Assembly (NCBI GenBank): GCA_017643645.1
Contig: JAEPNB010000003.1
Span: 62,001-126,000, forward strand
Direction: 5' to 3'
DNA: 64,000 nt
From: Balneola sp.
Lineage (GTDB): Bacteria > Bacteroidota > Rhodothermia > Balneolales > Balneolaceae
The position numbers and the translations under genes are program-made. Under the pieces are notes generated by a model. The model was given only the letters and a program-made list of their open reading frames with translations, was not told the origin of the DNA and searched no databases. Shown here piece by piece: positions 37,412 to 45,948 of the stretch (its first letter is position 1; every line of letters begins with the position of its first letter).

Positions 37412-37600
37412 TCCAAGCTTCTGCTTGGGAAATTAGCTTGGAGCTCTTGCTCCAATTTTTGCTCGCGTTCGGAACGTGGATTTGAGGCTCTTCCTCAATG
37501 AAAGCAGAGTTTTCAAACTAGTTGAATGGAATTCATGTTCGGGGTTCGTCTCCATAGGGAGCAGGAGCTCCCCGTCGTCATCCCAAGCAGGAGCTTGGGA
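37412..37600. repeat. Cluster of REP-like short hairpins
   Basis: The gap after the MscS gene is packed with short palindromes: TCCAAGC/GCTTGGGA (37412-37430), GGAGC/GCTCC (37440-37453) and TCCCAAGC/GCTTGGGA (37581-37600). Between them, 37481-37516 nearly matches 40525-40560 (TTTGAGGCTC, CCTCAATGAAAGCAGAG). No ORF here is convincing. It looks like REP/BIME-type intergenic repeat debris. Confidence 0.7.
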
Positions 37601-37657
37601 GGGAGAAATAAACTCTAATAAAAATCATTTCTCTGTGCTCTCTGTGGTTAACCTAAA

Positions 37658-38368
37658 TCACTTCGCGTAAATAGAAAAGATAGTTGGTCTTTTATGCAGA
37701 TCAGGTTTTTCTGCTGAATTCCACTCTGAAACCGTTTTTGTAGCAATTTCTTCGGTTTCCAGTGTAATATCTGTGGCAACACTTAACCAGGTTTGCGGAG
37801 TACAGTTTTCCAGAATTGCTTTAAACAATTCGTTATTTCTATGCGGGGCTTCCATGAACAGCTGAGTTCGGTCATGTCTGCGTGATTCCCCTTCCAACTG
37901 GATGAGCATTTGTTTTCGTTTGTTTGAATCGATAGGAAGGTAACCATGAAAAGAGAACGCTTGTCCGTTAAAACCCGTAGCCATCAGCGCTAATAATATA
38001 GAGGAAGGCCCAACCAAAGGAACTACTTTTATTCCATTCTGATGAGCCATCTTCACTAGCTTTGAACCCGGGTCGGCTACTGCGGGAGCTCCTGCTTCGG
38101 AAAGCAACCCAACATCTTTTCCTGCTTTCAGCGGCTTCATAAAAGAAAAAATCTCTGTATCAGGAGTATTCTTATTCAGCTGATAGAAATCAATTTTGTA
38201 TTCCGGAATGGTATCACCAACCCATTGCAGAAATTTCACAGAAGTCTGAATATTTTCTACCACTAAAGATTCCAATCCCCGAAGAATAGAAAGTGTGTAT
38301 TCAGGAATGGCATTGTTTTCGGGAGTTTTGCCCAGTGTTGTTGGTATTAAATACAGTGTTCCTTTCAT
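37658..38368 (-). CDS. RsmI-like SAM-dependent methyltransferase (tetrapyrrole methylase fold)
   Basis: A 236-residue enzyme of the PF00590 fold, probably methylating 16S rRNA like RsmI. It shows the N-terminal GTLYLIPTTLGKT, a KAGKDVGLLSEAGAPAVADPGSKLV segment and VPLVGPSSILLALMATGFNGQAF, which form the SAM site; FMEAPHRNNELF is a further family motif. It is shorter than E. coli RsmI (about 286), as usual for the Bacteroidota version. It overlaps the upstream two-TM gene by four bases. Confidence 0.88.
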   Translation of the reverse strand: MKGTLYLIPTTLGKTPENNAIPEYTLSILRGLESLVVENIQTSVKFLQWVGDTIPEYKIDFYQLNKNTPDTEIFSFMKPLKAGKDVGLLSEAGAPAVADPGSKLVKMAHQNGIKVVPLVGPSSILLALMATGFNGQAFSFHGYLPIDSNKRKQMLIQLEGESRRHDRTQLFMEAPHRNNELFKAILENCTPQTWLSVATDITLETEEIATKTVSEWNSAEKPDLHKRPTIFSIYAK

Positions 38369-38853
38369 GAATCAACTCGTTCTATGTTAAAATCATCGCC
38401 GGTTTCATCAGCGCTTTTTCTGTTTATATACTTTTGAACACGAACACCTGCAATTAAAGTCACGATCAAGCCCAGAAAGGCTACAGCTCCATTAAATAGC
38501 GATGTTTTAACCTGAAGTTCATAAGTTGGGAGAAGCACGATTTCAGGGTAACCCCCTTTTCTATAACTGAGTTTTACCTTAGAGCTTTCAAGAAGTTTTT
38601 GTGCCATTTGGATAGACAATGTCATTTTCCTCTCGATTCTTGTACCTGAATTCGTTTCAAAAGCGATCACGATGTATCCATTGCTTTGAGCAGCGATCTG
38701 TTTTACTTCCATATCCAGAACATCAGCTTCGTATTGAATTCCTTCTTCAACGGTGTCTTTAGCCCCAACATAAACCATTGCTTGTTGCGATACCAGAAAG
38801 AACAGGTACATAGGTATCAACCAATAAAAAGTGAGTAATCTGTATTTCGACAT
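38365..38853 (-). CDS. Two-TM membrane protein, DUF3592-like
   Basis: A 162-residue protein with one N-terminal TM helix (LLTFYWLIPMYLFFLVS), an extracytoplasmic beta-rich domain of about 85 residues and a second TM near residues 120-138 (VAFLGLIVTLIAGV) with a charged tail. The TM-beta-TM layout resembles DUF3592 proteins of unknown function. It overlaps both neighbours (one and four bases), so it belongs to a three-gene operon with the beta-lactamase-like protein and the methyltransferase. Confidence 0.65.
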   Translation of the reverse strand: MSKYRLLTFYWLIPMYLFFLVSQQAMVYVGAKDTVEEGIQYEADVLDMEVKQIAAQSNGYIVIAFETNSGTRIERKMTLSIQMAQKLLESSKVKLSYRKGGYPEIVLLPTYELQVKTSLFNGAVAFLGLIVTLIAGVRVQKYINRKSADETGDDFNIERVDS

Positions 38854-40013
38854 CAGTTATTTTTTTCGATTTCATTTACAGTTGTTTCATACAAAGCGGG
38901 ATCCCAGATGAGACGCTGTTGATAGTCTTCCTGCATGTGGTTTGCCGATAAATGAATAAAGAACGCTACCGGAAGTTGGTCAAAAAATACGGCTTGCGCT
39001 GAAGTATGTCCGTCATAGATAGAAGTTCCGAAATCAATTCCGCTCAGCATTCCCATTCGGTTATCATAAATAGCTCCGTAGTTGCTGAAACTACGTTGTA
39101 TGGCTTCACCTCCAAATACCCATTTCATTTTTTCTTTTACAGCTTGTGATACTTCAACAGAAATCAGATCATCTTTTTGAAGCTGAGCCATCAACGTAGC
39201 CATTTCCATTGCTGTGGTTTGAGGGAATTCAGCTAATGCATCTTTTTCTTGAATGAAACTCAGGTTCAATCGTTCTTCTCTGAAAAGTTCTTTGGTTTCT
39301 GAATTAAAAGTATCATCAGAATTAAAACGTGATGCCAGTTCAATGATCTTGTCGTATGATTTTGTTGTATTGGTATCTGAGATGGTTGGCTGTATGGCCA
39401 GATATAGCCCGGAAAATGGAAGTGGTGCTTCGGTTACTTCCAATTGTAGCTCTTCAATCAGATTAAAAATATTCTCTCTTCCTAATTTGAACCAGACATA
39501 GTCTGCAATAGCTAATCCGTTTGATGCAATCATCGTTGCAACTGCTTCATCCAAAGTAAGAACACCATCTTCCGATTTGGCTTCAAGAAGCTCAACACTG
39601 GAATTATATGCGTTTTCACTGATCTGCGGAAGGAAAAAACGTTCAATATCTGAAATATTTACAGGCTCATCAGGATCAATTTTCCCTTCCAGAACTTGTC
39701 GTTCATATTCAATAAGAAGAAAAAGATTCGAAATAGCTCCCTGTGCACGTGGGATGTCTGCACCATAATAAATGCCAGAATCAGGTTCATCAACATTAAA
39801 ACTTACTACCGACATATACTCGGGATGCTCGCCAATGAATTCTGTCAATCCTCGGAGTGAGAATGTCTTTTCTACATATTCATAACCTTCTCTCATACCA
39901 TCAGTATTGGAGAAAAGTGTTTTAAAAGCTGAGTAATTTGGAATTCCGGCAGCGAGTACAATTACGATGGTAGCTGCTATAAAAACGAGGAGGAACTTGA
40001 GGGCTCTCTTCAC
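38853..40013 (-). CDS. Membrane-anchored class-A beta-lactamase-like protein, active site degenerate
   Basis: A 386-residue protein with an N-terminal TM anchor (FLLVFIAATIVIVLAAG) and an extracytoplasmic domain resembling the class-A beta-lactamase/serine hydrolase fold: RAQGAISNLFLLIEYERQV aligns with the SxxK helix, LTLDEAVATMIASNGLAIADYV with the SDN region. The SxxK lysine is replaced (S95-N-L-F98) and SDN reads S164-N-G, so hydrolysis of beta-lactams is unlikely. It may be a structural or binding relative, or this alignment may be wrong at the divergent positions. First gene of the operon 40013-37658. Confidence 0.6.
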   Translation of the reverse strand: MKRALKFLLVFIAATIVIVLAAGIPNYSAFKTLFSNTDGMREGYEYVEKTFSLRGLTEFIGEHPEYMSVVSFNVDEPDSGIYYGADIPRAQGAISNLFLLIEYERQVLEGKIDPDEPVNISDIERFFLPQISENAYNSSVELLEAKSEDGVLTLDEAVATMIASNGLAIADYVWFKLGRENIFNLIEELQLEVTEAPLPFSGLYLAIQPTISDTNTTKSYDKIIELASRFNSDDTFNSETKELFREERLNLSFIQEKDALAEFPQTTAMEMATLMAQLQKDDLISVEVSQAVKEKMKWVFGGEAIQRSFSNYGAIYDNRMGMLSGIDFGTSIYDGHTSAQAVFFDQLPVAFFIHLSANHMQEDYQQRLIWDPALYETTVNEIEKNN

Positions 40014-40193
40014 AACAAAAAAATGGTTAATTAATTAAATTCTGATCTCTGTAAAGATACGAATTACCTGTAACCATATTTGAAAAAGGATCGTTGATTT
40101 TGGAGGAGGTTTTCTGCCACTAAATCACGGAAGCAGGAGAGTGAGAATATTTCGTCATCCCTACGGATCTCAGGTAATTCGTTCAAGGTTTAA

Positions 40194-40455
40194 TAGCGAT
40201 AGTTCTAAGAAAATTCGCCCTTAGTATTTAAGACGGAGAAGAGAGCGTGATTCGGATGCTCTGCATTGGAAATGGACCTCCCCAGCTACGAAACAGGTTC
40301 TTTGGTTCTGAGTAGTTCGCCCCTCCTTGGATAAGGAGGGGAATTCCCGAGTTGATTCTAATTTTCATCAACGAGTCCTCCTCCTGTTGCAGGAGGAGAC
40401 AGAGGAGGTCTTTCGTTGCCAATAATTCTAAAGGTCGGTTTAGTTGGAAGCTTTT
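40194..40455. repeat. Dispersed 262-bp repeat, copy A
   Basis: Nearly identical to 59889-60149 (same orientation) over about 262 bases with a modest number of substitutions and small indels. Internal palindromes include CCTCCTT/AAGGAGG (around 40323-40340) and CTCCTCCTG/CAGGAGGAG with a TTG loop (around 40378-40398). No ORF or terminal inverted repeats typical of an IS are seen, so it is a non-coding element. Confidence 0.85.
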
Positions 40456-40489
40456 TCGGAAATCGTCAGGATTATAAACAGTGCAGTTT

Positions 40490-40593
40490 GCTCTCGTTCC
40501 GAACGTCTCGTTTGGAATGCGGATTTTGAGGCTCTGCCTCAATGAAAGCAGAGCTTTCAAGTTTAGCTCCGCAGCGGAGCTACGAAACTAGTT
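40490..40593. repeat. REP-like palindromic block
   Basis: Carries CTCGTTCCGAACG, the segment shared with 37481-37516, and AGCTCCGC/GCGGAGCT. It appears to be another decayed unit of the same intergenic repeat population. Confidence 0.6.
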
Positions 40594-40682
40594 AAAAACA
40601 GAACGGAGTGTGTTTGGTTAAATTGAATATGTCTAGATCCGATGGTCCCCGTCGGATCCAAACAGGTTACATAAAGGCGGTT

Positions 40683-40706
40683 GTTCCAACGCAGAGCGTG
40701 TGGAAC
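40683..40706. repeat. GTTCCAACGC hairpin, copy 1
   Basis: Arms GTTCCA-ACGC and GCGT-G-TGGAAC form a hairpin with one bulged base and a three-base loop (AGA). A second copy differing in one loop base lies at 41229-41254, on the other side of the small gene at 40730. Confidence 0.7.
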
Positions 40707-40729
40707 GAGATTAAAAGCCAATGGATTTG

Positions 40730-41074
40730 TTAATCAAAAAAGGGCTTGGTTACAAAATAAATGTGGTCACCATTTCTTACCTCATTCTTGTAATAATTTA
40801 GGATATAATAACCACTACAAGAGTCAAGATCTCTTTGAATTTCACTAACTAAATTTTCGTCATTACTTTGTACAAAAAATACTTTGTTAGGAATGATTAC
40901 TTTAAGAACATCAATTTCTCGCAAATAAGGTTTAGAAATTTTCTTTTTAAAAAGTTCAGTAGATATCGATCCGCAAGAAATTTGTAGTTGGTCAGCTCTA
41001 AATTTATTGTAAGTAATCAACCCAGCCATAAATGCTATAACAATCCCTAGATAGAATAATTTCTTATTTTTCAT
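40730..41074 (-). CDS. Small single-TM hypothetical protein
   Basis: A 114-residue protein from the ATG at 41074 (a TTG six bases earlier is possible). One N-terminal TM anchor (KKLFYLGIVIAFMAGLITY) is followed by an extracytoplasmic domain with two Cys (SCGS and DSCSGYY) that could form a disulfide. No family was recognised. It is a lone gene embedded between two repeat clusters and is AT-richer than its surroundings, so it may be a recent arrival. Confidence 0.55.
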   Translation of the reverse strand: MKNKKLFYLGIVIAFMAGLITYNKFRADQLQISCGSISTELFKKKISKPYLREIDVLKVIIPNKVFFVQSNDENLVSEIQRDLDSCSGYYILNYYKNEVRNGDHIYFVTKPFFD

Positions 41075-41117
41075 TTCCAAATGTTATTAACAAATTAAAA
41101 TCTATATCAATGCCGGC

Positions 41118-41190
41118 AGGACTAAAGTCCTTTCTAGCTTATGGACGGAATATTAGCTCAGAACATAAGCTAGAAAGGGTTTTAACCCTT
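41118..41190. repeat. BIME-like composite palindrome
   Basis: Three nested or adjacent perfect hairpins: AGGACT/AGTCCT (41118-41131), a large dyad TTCTAGCTTATG/CATAAGCTAGAA (41132-41143 and 41164-41175), and AAGGGTT/AACCCTT (41175-41190). The two small hairpins bracket the large one symmetrically and resemble the short hairpins in front of the Y1 transposase gene at 56159. Confidence 0.75.
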
Positions 41191-41228
41191 GGTTCAGTTT
41201 TGGGGTCAATTTCATTAAGCAAGTGGTT

Positions 41229-41254
41229 CGTTCCAACGCGGAGCGTGTGGAACG
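41229..41254. repeat. GTTCCAACGC hairpin, copy 2
   Basis: Same structure as 40683-40706: CGTTCCA-ACGC, loop GGA, then GCGT-G-TGGAACG. It lies 15 bases downstream of the DUF819 gene end (minus strand) and could also act in transcript 3'-end stability. Confidence 0.7.
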
Positions 41255-41269
41255 AGTTATTTTATTAGA

Positions 41270-42511
41270 TTAAGAAACCACTCTCATGATCTGAGCACAT
41301 AGCCAAGCACCGAATGTTCCTACTCCGTAACCAAGCACGGCGAGCAATACACCAACAGGAGCAAGAGAAGGAGAAAATGCGGATGCTACGATTGGAGCTG
41401 AAGCAGCGCCTCCAACATTGGCTTGACTTCCTACCGCTGTAAAGAAGAACGGAGCTTTAATAAGCTTTCCAACTCCAAGCAGAACGATCACATGAATGAT
41501 GATCCAAACAAAACCGATGGCAAAAAATCCGGGTACTTCTGTAAAAGCGCCAAGGTCCATTTTCATACCAATGGTCATTACAAGAATGTATAGAAATAAA
41601 CTTCCGATCTTAGAAGCTCCGGCGCCCTCAAGTTCCCGGGCTTTCGTAAATGAAAGTGCAAAACCACCAAGTGTTGCTACTACGATGATCCAAAAGAAAG
41701 AAGAGTTAAAGCTCAATCGGTTTAACATTGGGGCGTTTTCTGAAACCCAAGGTCCAACCGAGTCTCCAACTAGATGTCCGATTGCAGTTATTACAAAAGC
41801 GATGGCAGCAATCTTCGTGAGATCAACCAAAGTTGCGACTTTAGCAATGCTAGCTTGATAGTCAGCAACACTTTTCTTGAGTGCTTCAATAGCCGATGAA
41901 TCCGCTTTAAACCATTTGTCGACCTTGTCACTTATTCCTGCACCGTACAGTAAAAACGCCATCCAGATGTTTGCCACGATTATATCTACGGTAATCATTG
42001 CACTAAAGAGGGTGTCGCTGGGTTCAAAGATCTCATACATCGCGGTCTGATTTGCACCACCACCGATCCAGCTTCCTGCTACAGTGGAGAGTCCACGCCA
42101 AACTTCCTCAGGACCCGCTCCACCAACTATATCAGGATTAATAGCTCCGATAATAATTAAAGCAAGTGGACCACCAATGATAATTCCGATAGTTCCAGCA
42201 AAGAACATAACCACTGCTTTCCATCCCAGATTCGCAATGGCTTTTAGATCGATACTCAGAGTTAGTAAGATCAAACTGGCTGGTAAAAGATATCTGGAAG
42301 CAACATAATAAAGACTGGATCCATCAGGCGAAATTACCCCAAGTGTAGTGAAAACCGAAGGCACGAAATAGCAAAGCAGGAGTGAAGGAACAAATTTGTA
42401 GAATTTTTGCCAGCCGGGTTTGTCGCTGTGCGAAGTAGTGAAAATTATAGCCAGTATTGCCATCAGCAATCCAAAAACTACAGCATCATTGGTTATTAAA
42501 GGTGTTTCCAT
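41270..42511 (-). CDS. DUF819-family integral membrane protein
   Basis: A 413-residue inner-membrane protein with about ten to twelve hydrophobic helices. Recognisable family segments are the N-terminal TNDAVVFGLLMAILAIIFTT, GSWIGGGANQTAMYEI near residue 150, and GSQANVGGAASAPIVASAF near residue 375. The two Gly/Asn-rich re-entrant-like motifs in each half suggest an internal repeat as in secondary transporters. Substrate unknown. It lies 21 bases downstream of the esterase gene in the same direction. Confidence 0.85.
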   Translation of the reverse strand: METPLITNDAVVFGLLMAILAIIFTTSHSDKPGWQKFYKFVPSLLLCYFVPSVFTTLGVISPDGSSLYYVASRYLLPASLILLTLSIDLKAIANLGWKAVVMFFAGTIGIIIGGPLALIIIGAINPDIVGGAGPEEVWRGLSTVAGSWIGGGANQTAMYEIFEPSDTLFSAMITVDIIVANIWMAFLLYGAGISDKVDKWFKADSSAIEALKKSVADYQASIAKVATLVDLTKIAAIAFVITAIGHLVGDSVGPWVSENAPMLNRLSFNSSFFWIIVVATLGGFALSFTKARELEGAGASKIGSLFLYILVMTIGMKMDLGAFTEVPGFFAIGFVWIIIHVIVLLGVGKLIKAPFFFTAVGSQANVGGAASAPIVASAFSPSLAPVGVLLAVLGYGVGTFGAWLCAQIMRVVS

Positions 42512-42532
42512 AAATAAGTCAGTTCTGTTTTA

Positions 42533-43753
42533 TTATTTCTTAAAAAATTGAATGAGAATATCGTCCATTTGAGCACTCCATGCTCCCCAGGAGTGACCTT
42601 CATTTACTTCCAAATAATTCATATCAAGATCAAGTCGCTCAAACTCTTGCTTCATCAGTCTGGCGTCAGGCAAATTATCATTAATGGTGCCTACGCTCAT
42701 AAAAATATCAAAATCTACTTTCTCAGTTCCTCTGACTAATCCAAATATCTCTTTTTCTTTATACCAATAAGCGGGTGCCTGTATTGCTAATTTTCCAAAT
42801 TTCTCCGGATTTAAAAACCCAAGATAAGTAGTGTTTAATCCTCCTAAAGAAGTGCCTAAAAGTGCAGTGTCTTTTTTCTTTGTGGATATTTTGTAGCCGG
42901 ATTCAATTTCGGGCATTAATTCTTTGGTGATGAAATCGTTGTAATCTTCATTGGTACCAAATTCATCTCCTCTGCGATTGCTTTCCGGATCTGTCGGGTC
43001 TCTCGGGTCAATGAATACAGCTACAACGGGTTTAATTTTTTTCAAATGGATGAGGTTATCCAGCATAACTACTGTTCCACCAAGCTTGTCGTCAGAATAT
43101 TCTTGTCCATCCAGAATATAAATTATCGGCAGGTTTTCCAGACTTTCATAACCAACAGGTGTATAGACCTGATACTGAACATCATAACCCAGATGAGTGC
43201 TTTTGATCAAAATATTATCAATTAGCGATCCTGCTTGGGCTTCCGGAATTCTTTCAAGTAAGGGCTCTGGTTTCCACTCCGGCATTCTGAGTTCGGAATT
43301 GGGTCCGAAACCACTCCACTGATAATGTGGATTTACCGGATCCAGTATCCAGCTTTCATCAATGGTAACTTTATAGTCAATGCGGGCATCCGGAGGGAAG
43401 ACAGCTTTCAACATCCAGATATTGGTTCCTTCAATTCTGGTGCCTTCGTTATCAAAACTCTTATTTCCACTCCATGAGTTGAAATCACCATTCCAACTTA
43501 CTTGGTCTGCTTCACCTTTAAATAGAAAGACAGCAATAGAATCTTGTTTGAATGGTATCTGATCTTCAAGAGTTAGCTTCTTCCAAAGGGAGTCTGCTTC
43601 CGCTTTTCTGTGAGAATCGTTCTGTATAGCTGAAATATCTTCCAGTCGTTCTTCTAACTCAGTAATGGTCATTCCGTCTTTGGTTGACTCAGAAGAACAG
43701 GAGATTCCAAATATGAATATTAAAAGTAAAAGCTTGATTGCGTTTTGTTGCAC
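42533..43753 (-). CDS. Esterase-family lipoprotein (alpha/beta hydrolase, Fes/EstD-like)
   Basis: A 406-residue protein with a lipoprotein signal (LLLLIFIFGISCSS). A carbohydrate-binding-like (CBM48/E-set) domain covers about residues 70-165 (VSWNGDFNSWSG, YKVTIDESWILDP). The catalytic esterase domain follows: IIYILDGQEYSDD, nucleophile elbow LLGTSLGGLNTTY, and catalytic His in NEGHSWGAW. This two-domain layout is that of enterochelin esterase-like and putative carbohydrate esterase proteins. Siderophore or sugar-ester substrates cannot be distinguished. Co-directional with the DUF819 gene. Confidence 0.85.
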   Translation of the reverse strand: MQQNAIKLLLLIFIFGISCSSESTKDGMTITELEERLEDISAIQNDSHRKAEADSLWKKLTLEDQIPFKQDSIAVFLFKGEADQVSWNGDFNSWSGNKSFDNEGTRIEGTNIWMLKAVFPPDARIDYKVTIDESWILDPVNPHYQWSGFGPNSELRMPEWKPEPLLERIPEAQAGSLIDNILIKSTHLGYDVQYQVYTPVGYESLENLPIIYILDGQEYSDDKLGGTVVMLDNLIHLKKIKPVVAVFIDPRDPTDPESNRRGDEFGTNEDYNDFITKELMPEIESGYKISTKKKDTALLGTSLGGLNTTYLGFLNPEKFGKLAIQAPAYWYKEKEIFGLVRGTEKVDFDIFMSVGTINDNLPDARLMKQEFERLDLDMNYLEVNEGHSWGAWSAQMDDILIQFFKK

Positions 43754-43910
43754 AGGATTTTTTATATATAGTTAACTCTGAGAGAATAACACATTTTAAG
43801 GATGATTTGAAAGGGAGATCACTAAAAAATCAAAGCTCGTAAAAAAAGACGATTTTTTGATTTACTAATCCCAGAGCTTCTTATTTTAAATTTCATTAAG
43901 CAGAGAAAAT

Positions 43911-45239
43911 ATGATTGTTTCAAAATTTGGCGGCACAAGTGTTGGCACATATGAAGCCATGCAAAAAAGTGCAGAGATTGTAGCTTCAAATACTGACAGA
44001 ACTTTAATTCTTATAAGTGCCACTTCCGGTACAACAAACGACCTGGTTAAATTAGGAGCTTTTGGGCTCGATTCGACTTCACAGGAAGAAACTATAATTC
44101 GAATTAAAGAACGACACCTTTCTATAATTGAGAATTTGGAGAACGCTTCGGAAGTAGAGTCAGATTTTAAGAAAGAACTGACGGATTTAAGGCAACATAT
44201 GGAGCAGGTGGCCAGAGATAAAAGATGGAAAGACCGACTGCTTTCTTTTGGGGAGTTAATGTCAACAAAAATATTTATTCATGTTCTGAAGCAGAATGGA
44301 GTGGAGGCTGAGTGGTTAGATGCCAGAGAAATATTAAAAACGGATTCAACTTTTGGAAACGCTACTCCTGACCGAAAATCTCTGAGCAAGAATCTTGGAA
44401 AAGCCGTCAAAGATAATAAAGTATATCTTACACAAGGATTTATAGGTTCTGATATTTTTGGAAATACAACTACTCTTGGAAGAGGAGGTAGTGATTTTTC
44501 TGCAGCTCTATTTGCAGAAGCCCTTAATGCTGATTTGCTTGAAATCTGGACGGATGTAGCAGGTATTTATTCTACAGATCCAAGAGTTGTAAAAGAAGCC
44601 AGACCTATCAAAGAGATCACTTTTGATGAAGCGGCAGAGCTTTCAGTATTTGGTGGCAAAGTTCTTCATCCAGCTACATTGAAACCGGCAATCAGAGGTA
44701 AAGTAAAGGTTAGGGTGGCATCTACAATTGAACCTGAAAAACCGGGAACTTTAATAGTTCATGAATCAAGCGGTAAACCTGTAGTTAGAGCACTTTCACT
44801 AAGAAAAAATCAAACTTTATTGACAGTTAGAAGTTTGGATATGCTTCATCAGTATGGGTTTTTAGCTGAATTATTTAAAGTGCTGGCAGATAATAAAATC
44901 TCAGTTGATCTGGTTACAACAAGTGAGGTTAGTGTATCCTTAACTTTAGATACGGCTGTGAATGCTGCAAATAAAGTTGAGTTGACAAATGAGGTTCTAA
45001 GCGAGCTGAGTACTTTCTGTGAAGTAGAAATTGAAACAGATTTCTGCCTTATTGCTCTAATTGGAAATGACCTTACGAAGACAGCGGGAATTAGTGGATC
45101 GCTCTTCAATAAACTCAAGGATTATAATATTCGAATGGTTTGTCATGGTGCAAGCGAGAATAATATTTGCTTTCTAGCAAATGAAACAGACGGAGAAGCT
45201 ATTGTAAAGTTGCTACATAAGAAGTTTATTGAGCGGTGA
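43911..45239 (+). CDS. lysC: Aspartate kinase (monofunctional)
   Basis: A 442-residue aspartokinase: MIVSKFGGTSVGTYEAM, TTLGRGGSDFSAALFAEAL, EIWTDVAGIYSTDPRVV, then two ACT domains (ISVDLVTTSEVSVSLTLD and ISGSLFNKLKDYNIRMV). It heads a plus-strand block that continues to dapB-dapA-dapD, so it is probably the lysine/diaminopimelate-dedicated isozyme, complementary to ThrA at 13129. The 157-base gap upstream was checked for a lysine riboswitch and a leader peptide; neither is supported. Confidence 0.95.
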   Translation: MIVSKFGGTSVGTYEAMQKSAEIVASNTDRTLILISATSGTTNDLVKLGAFGLDSTSQEETIIRIKERHLSIIENLENASEVESDFKKELTDLRQHMEQVARDKRWKDRLLSFGELMSTKIFIHVLKQNGVEAEWLDAREILKTDSTFGNATPDRKSLSKNLGKAVKDNKVYLTQGFIGSDIFGNTTTLGRGGSDFSAALFAEALNADLLEIWTDVAGIYSTDPRVVKEARPIKEITFDEAAELSVFGGKVLHPATLKPAIRGKVKVRVASTIEPEKPGTLIVHESSGKPVVRALSLRKNQTLLTVRSLDMLHQYGFLAELFKVLADNKISVDLVTTSEVSVSLTLDTAVNAANKVELTNEVLSELSTFCEVEIETDFCLIALIGNDLTKTAGISGSLFNKLKDYNIRMVCHGASENNICFLANETDGEAIVKLLHKKFIER

Positions 45240-45301
45240 ATACTTTTCGCACTTTTTAAACATATATCTGACAGATATAAAACAAACCAATATCTACTTA
45301 A

Positions 45302-45946
45302 ATGAAGAAACTTAGCGTATTCGTATTAATTTTCATCTTTTGCTCAATAACAGTAAAATCTCAAAGTCTAAAACCTGAAAAGGGAGACTGGGTGGCTGAG
45401 GTAAATTTTGCACCATTCTCTTCTTCTCCTGTAAGTATTAATTATTTGAGAGCCAGAAAGTTTATTGAAAATAAAAAAGCTTTGAGGCTGGGTATTTTTC
45501 TTGGAGCTGATATTCAGAAACCGGATGAAGACCAAAAAAATTCTACATTTGAGATCAACATCAGGCCGGGTATTGAAATTCATTTTGATGGCACGGATAA
45601 ACTTTCACCATATGTTGGGGGTGAATTAGATCTGGCTTATAAAAAATCAGGCTCAACATTTGATGCACCCGGAGCTCAGGAATTTACTATTGAAGGGGCC
45701 TGGAGCCCATTCGGGTTGGAAAGAGGATTTTACAGAATAGGATTAAACGCAATTGCAGGAGCAGATTTTTATATCGCCAAACAAATATACCTCGGAACTG
45801 AATTTGGATTTGGATTTGAGTTTATAAAACAGGCTGATATTGTTGAGAAGTTTAATGACACTGTTACTAATGAAGTGAAAGGAGGCTCAACTTTTCAGTT
45901 AGGTCCTAATTTTAATAGTGCACTGAGATTGGGTTTTAAATTTTAG
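45302..45946 (+). CDS. Outer-membrane beta-barrel protein
   Basis: A 214-residue protein with a signal peptide (MKKLSVFVLIFIFCSITVKSQS). The mature protein is made of alternating strands with Gly and aromatic residues (KLSPYVGGELDLAYKKSG, YLGTEFGFGFEFI) and ends LRLGFKF, a C-terminal Phe barrel signature. It is two bases upstream of the lipoprotein gene at 45949, and the pair sits between lysC and dapB. Function unknown. Confidence 0.75.
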   Translation: MKKLSVFVLIFIFCSITVKSQSLKPEKGDWVAEVNFAPFSSSPVSINYLRARKFIENKKALRLGIFLGADIQKPDEDQKNSTFEINIRPGIEIHFDGTDKLSPYVGGELDLAYKKSGSTFDAPGAQEFTIEGAWSPFGLERGFYRIGLNAIAGADFYIAKQIYLGTEFGFGFEFIKQADIVEKFNDTVTNEVKGGSTFQLGPNFNSALRLGFKF

Positions 45947-45948
45947 AA

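Larger units (their letters stand above)
40014..40729. repeat. Long intergenic region filled with dispersed repeats
   Basis: This 716-base gap contains several repeat units listed separately (40194-40455, 40490-40593, 40683-40706) and a hairpin GATCCGA/TCGGATC at 40636-40658. A 110-codon minus-strand frame at 40228-40560 runs through repeats and is not considered a gene. No other coding or RNA signal was recognised. Confidence 0.75.

Noticed and set aside
37476-37670. 64-codon plus-strand frame after MscS
   Set aside because: Overlaps short hairpin repeats and lacks protein-like features.
40228-40560. 110-codon minus-strand open frame
   Set aside because: Runs entirely through the dispersed repeat and REP-like blocks; protein has no family character, and the matching copy at 59889-60149 does not keep the frame.
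43830-43882. Lys-rich open stretch upstream of lysC, possible lysine leader peptide
   Set aside because: The frame reads TKKSKLVKKDD but has no ATG, GTG or TTG start, and no terminator hairpin with a U-tract follows. A-rich sequence gives Lys codons by chance. No lysine riboswitch core was seen either.
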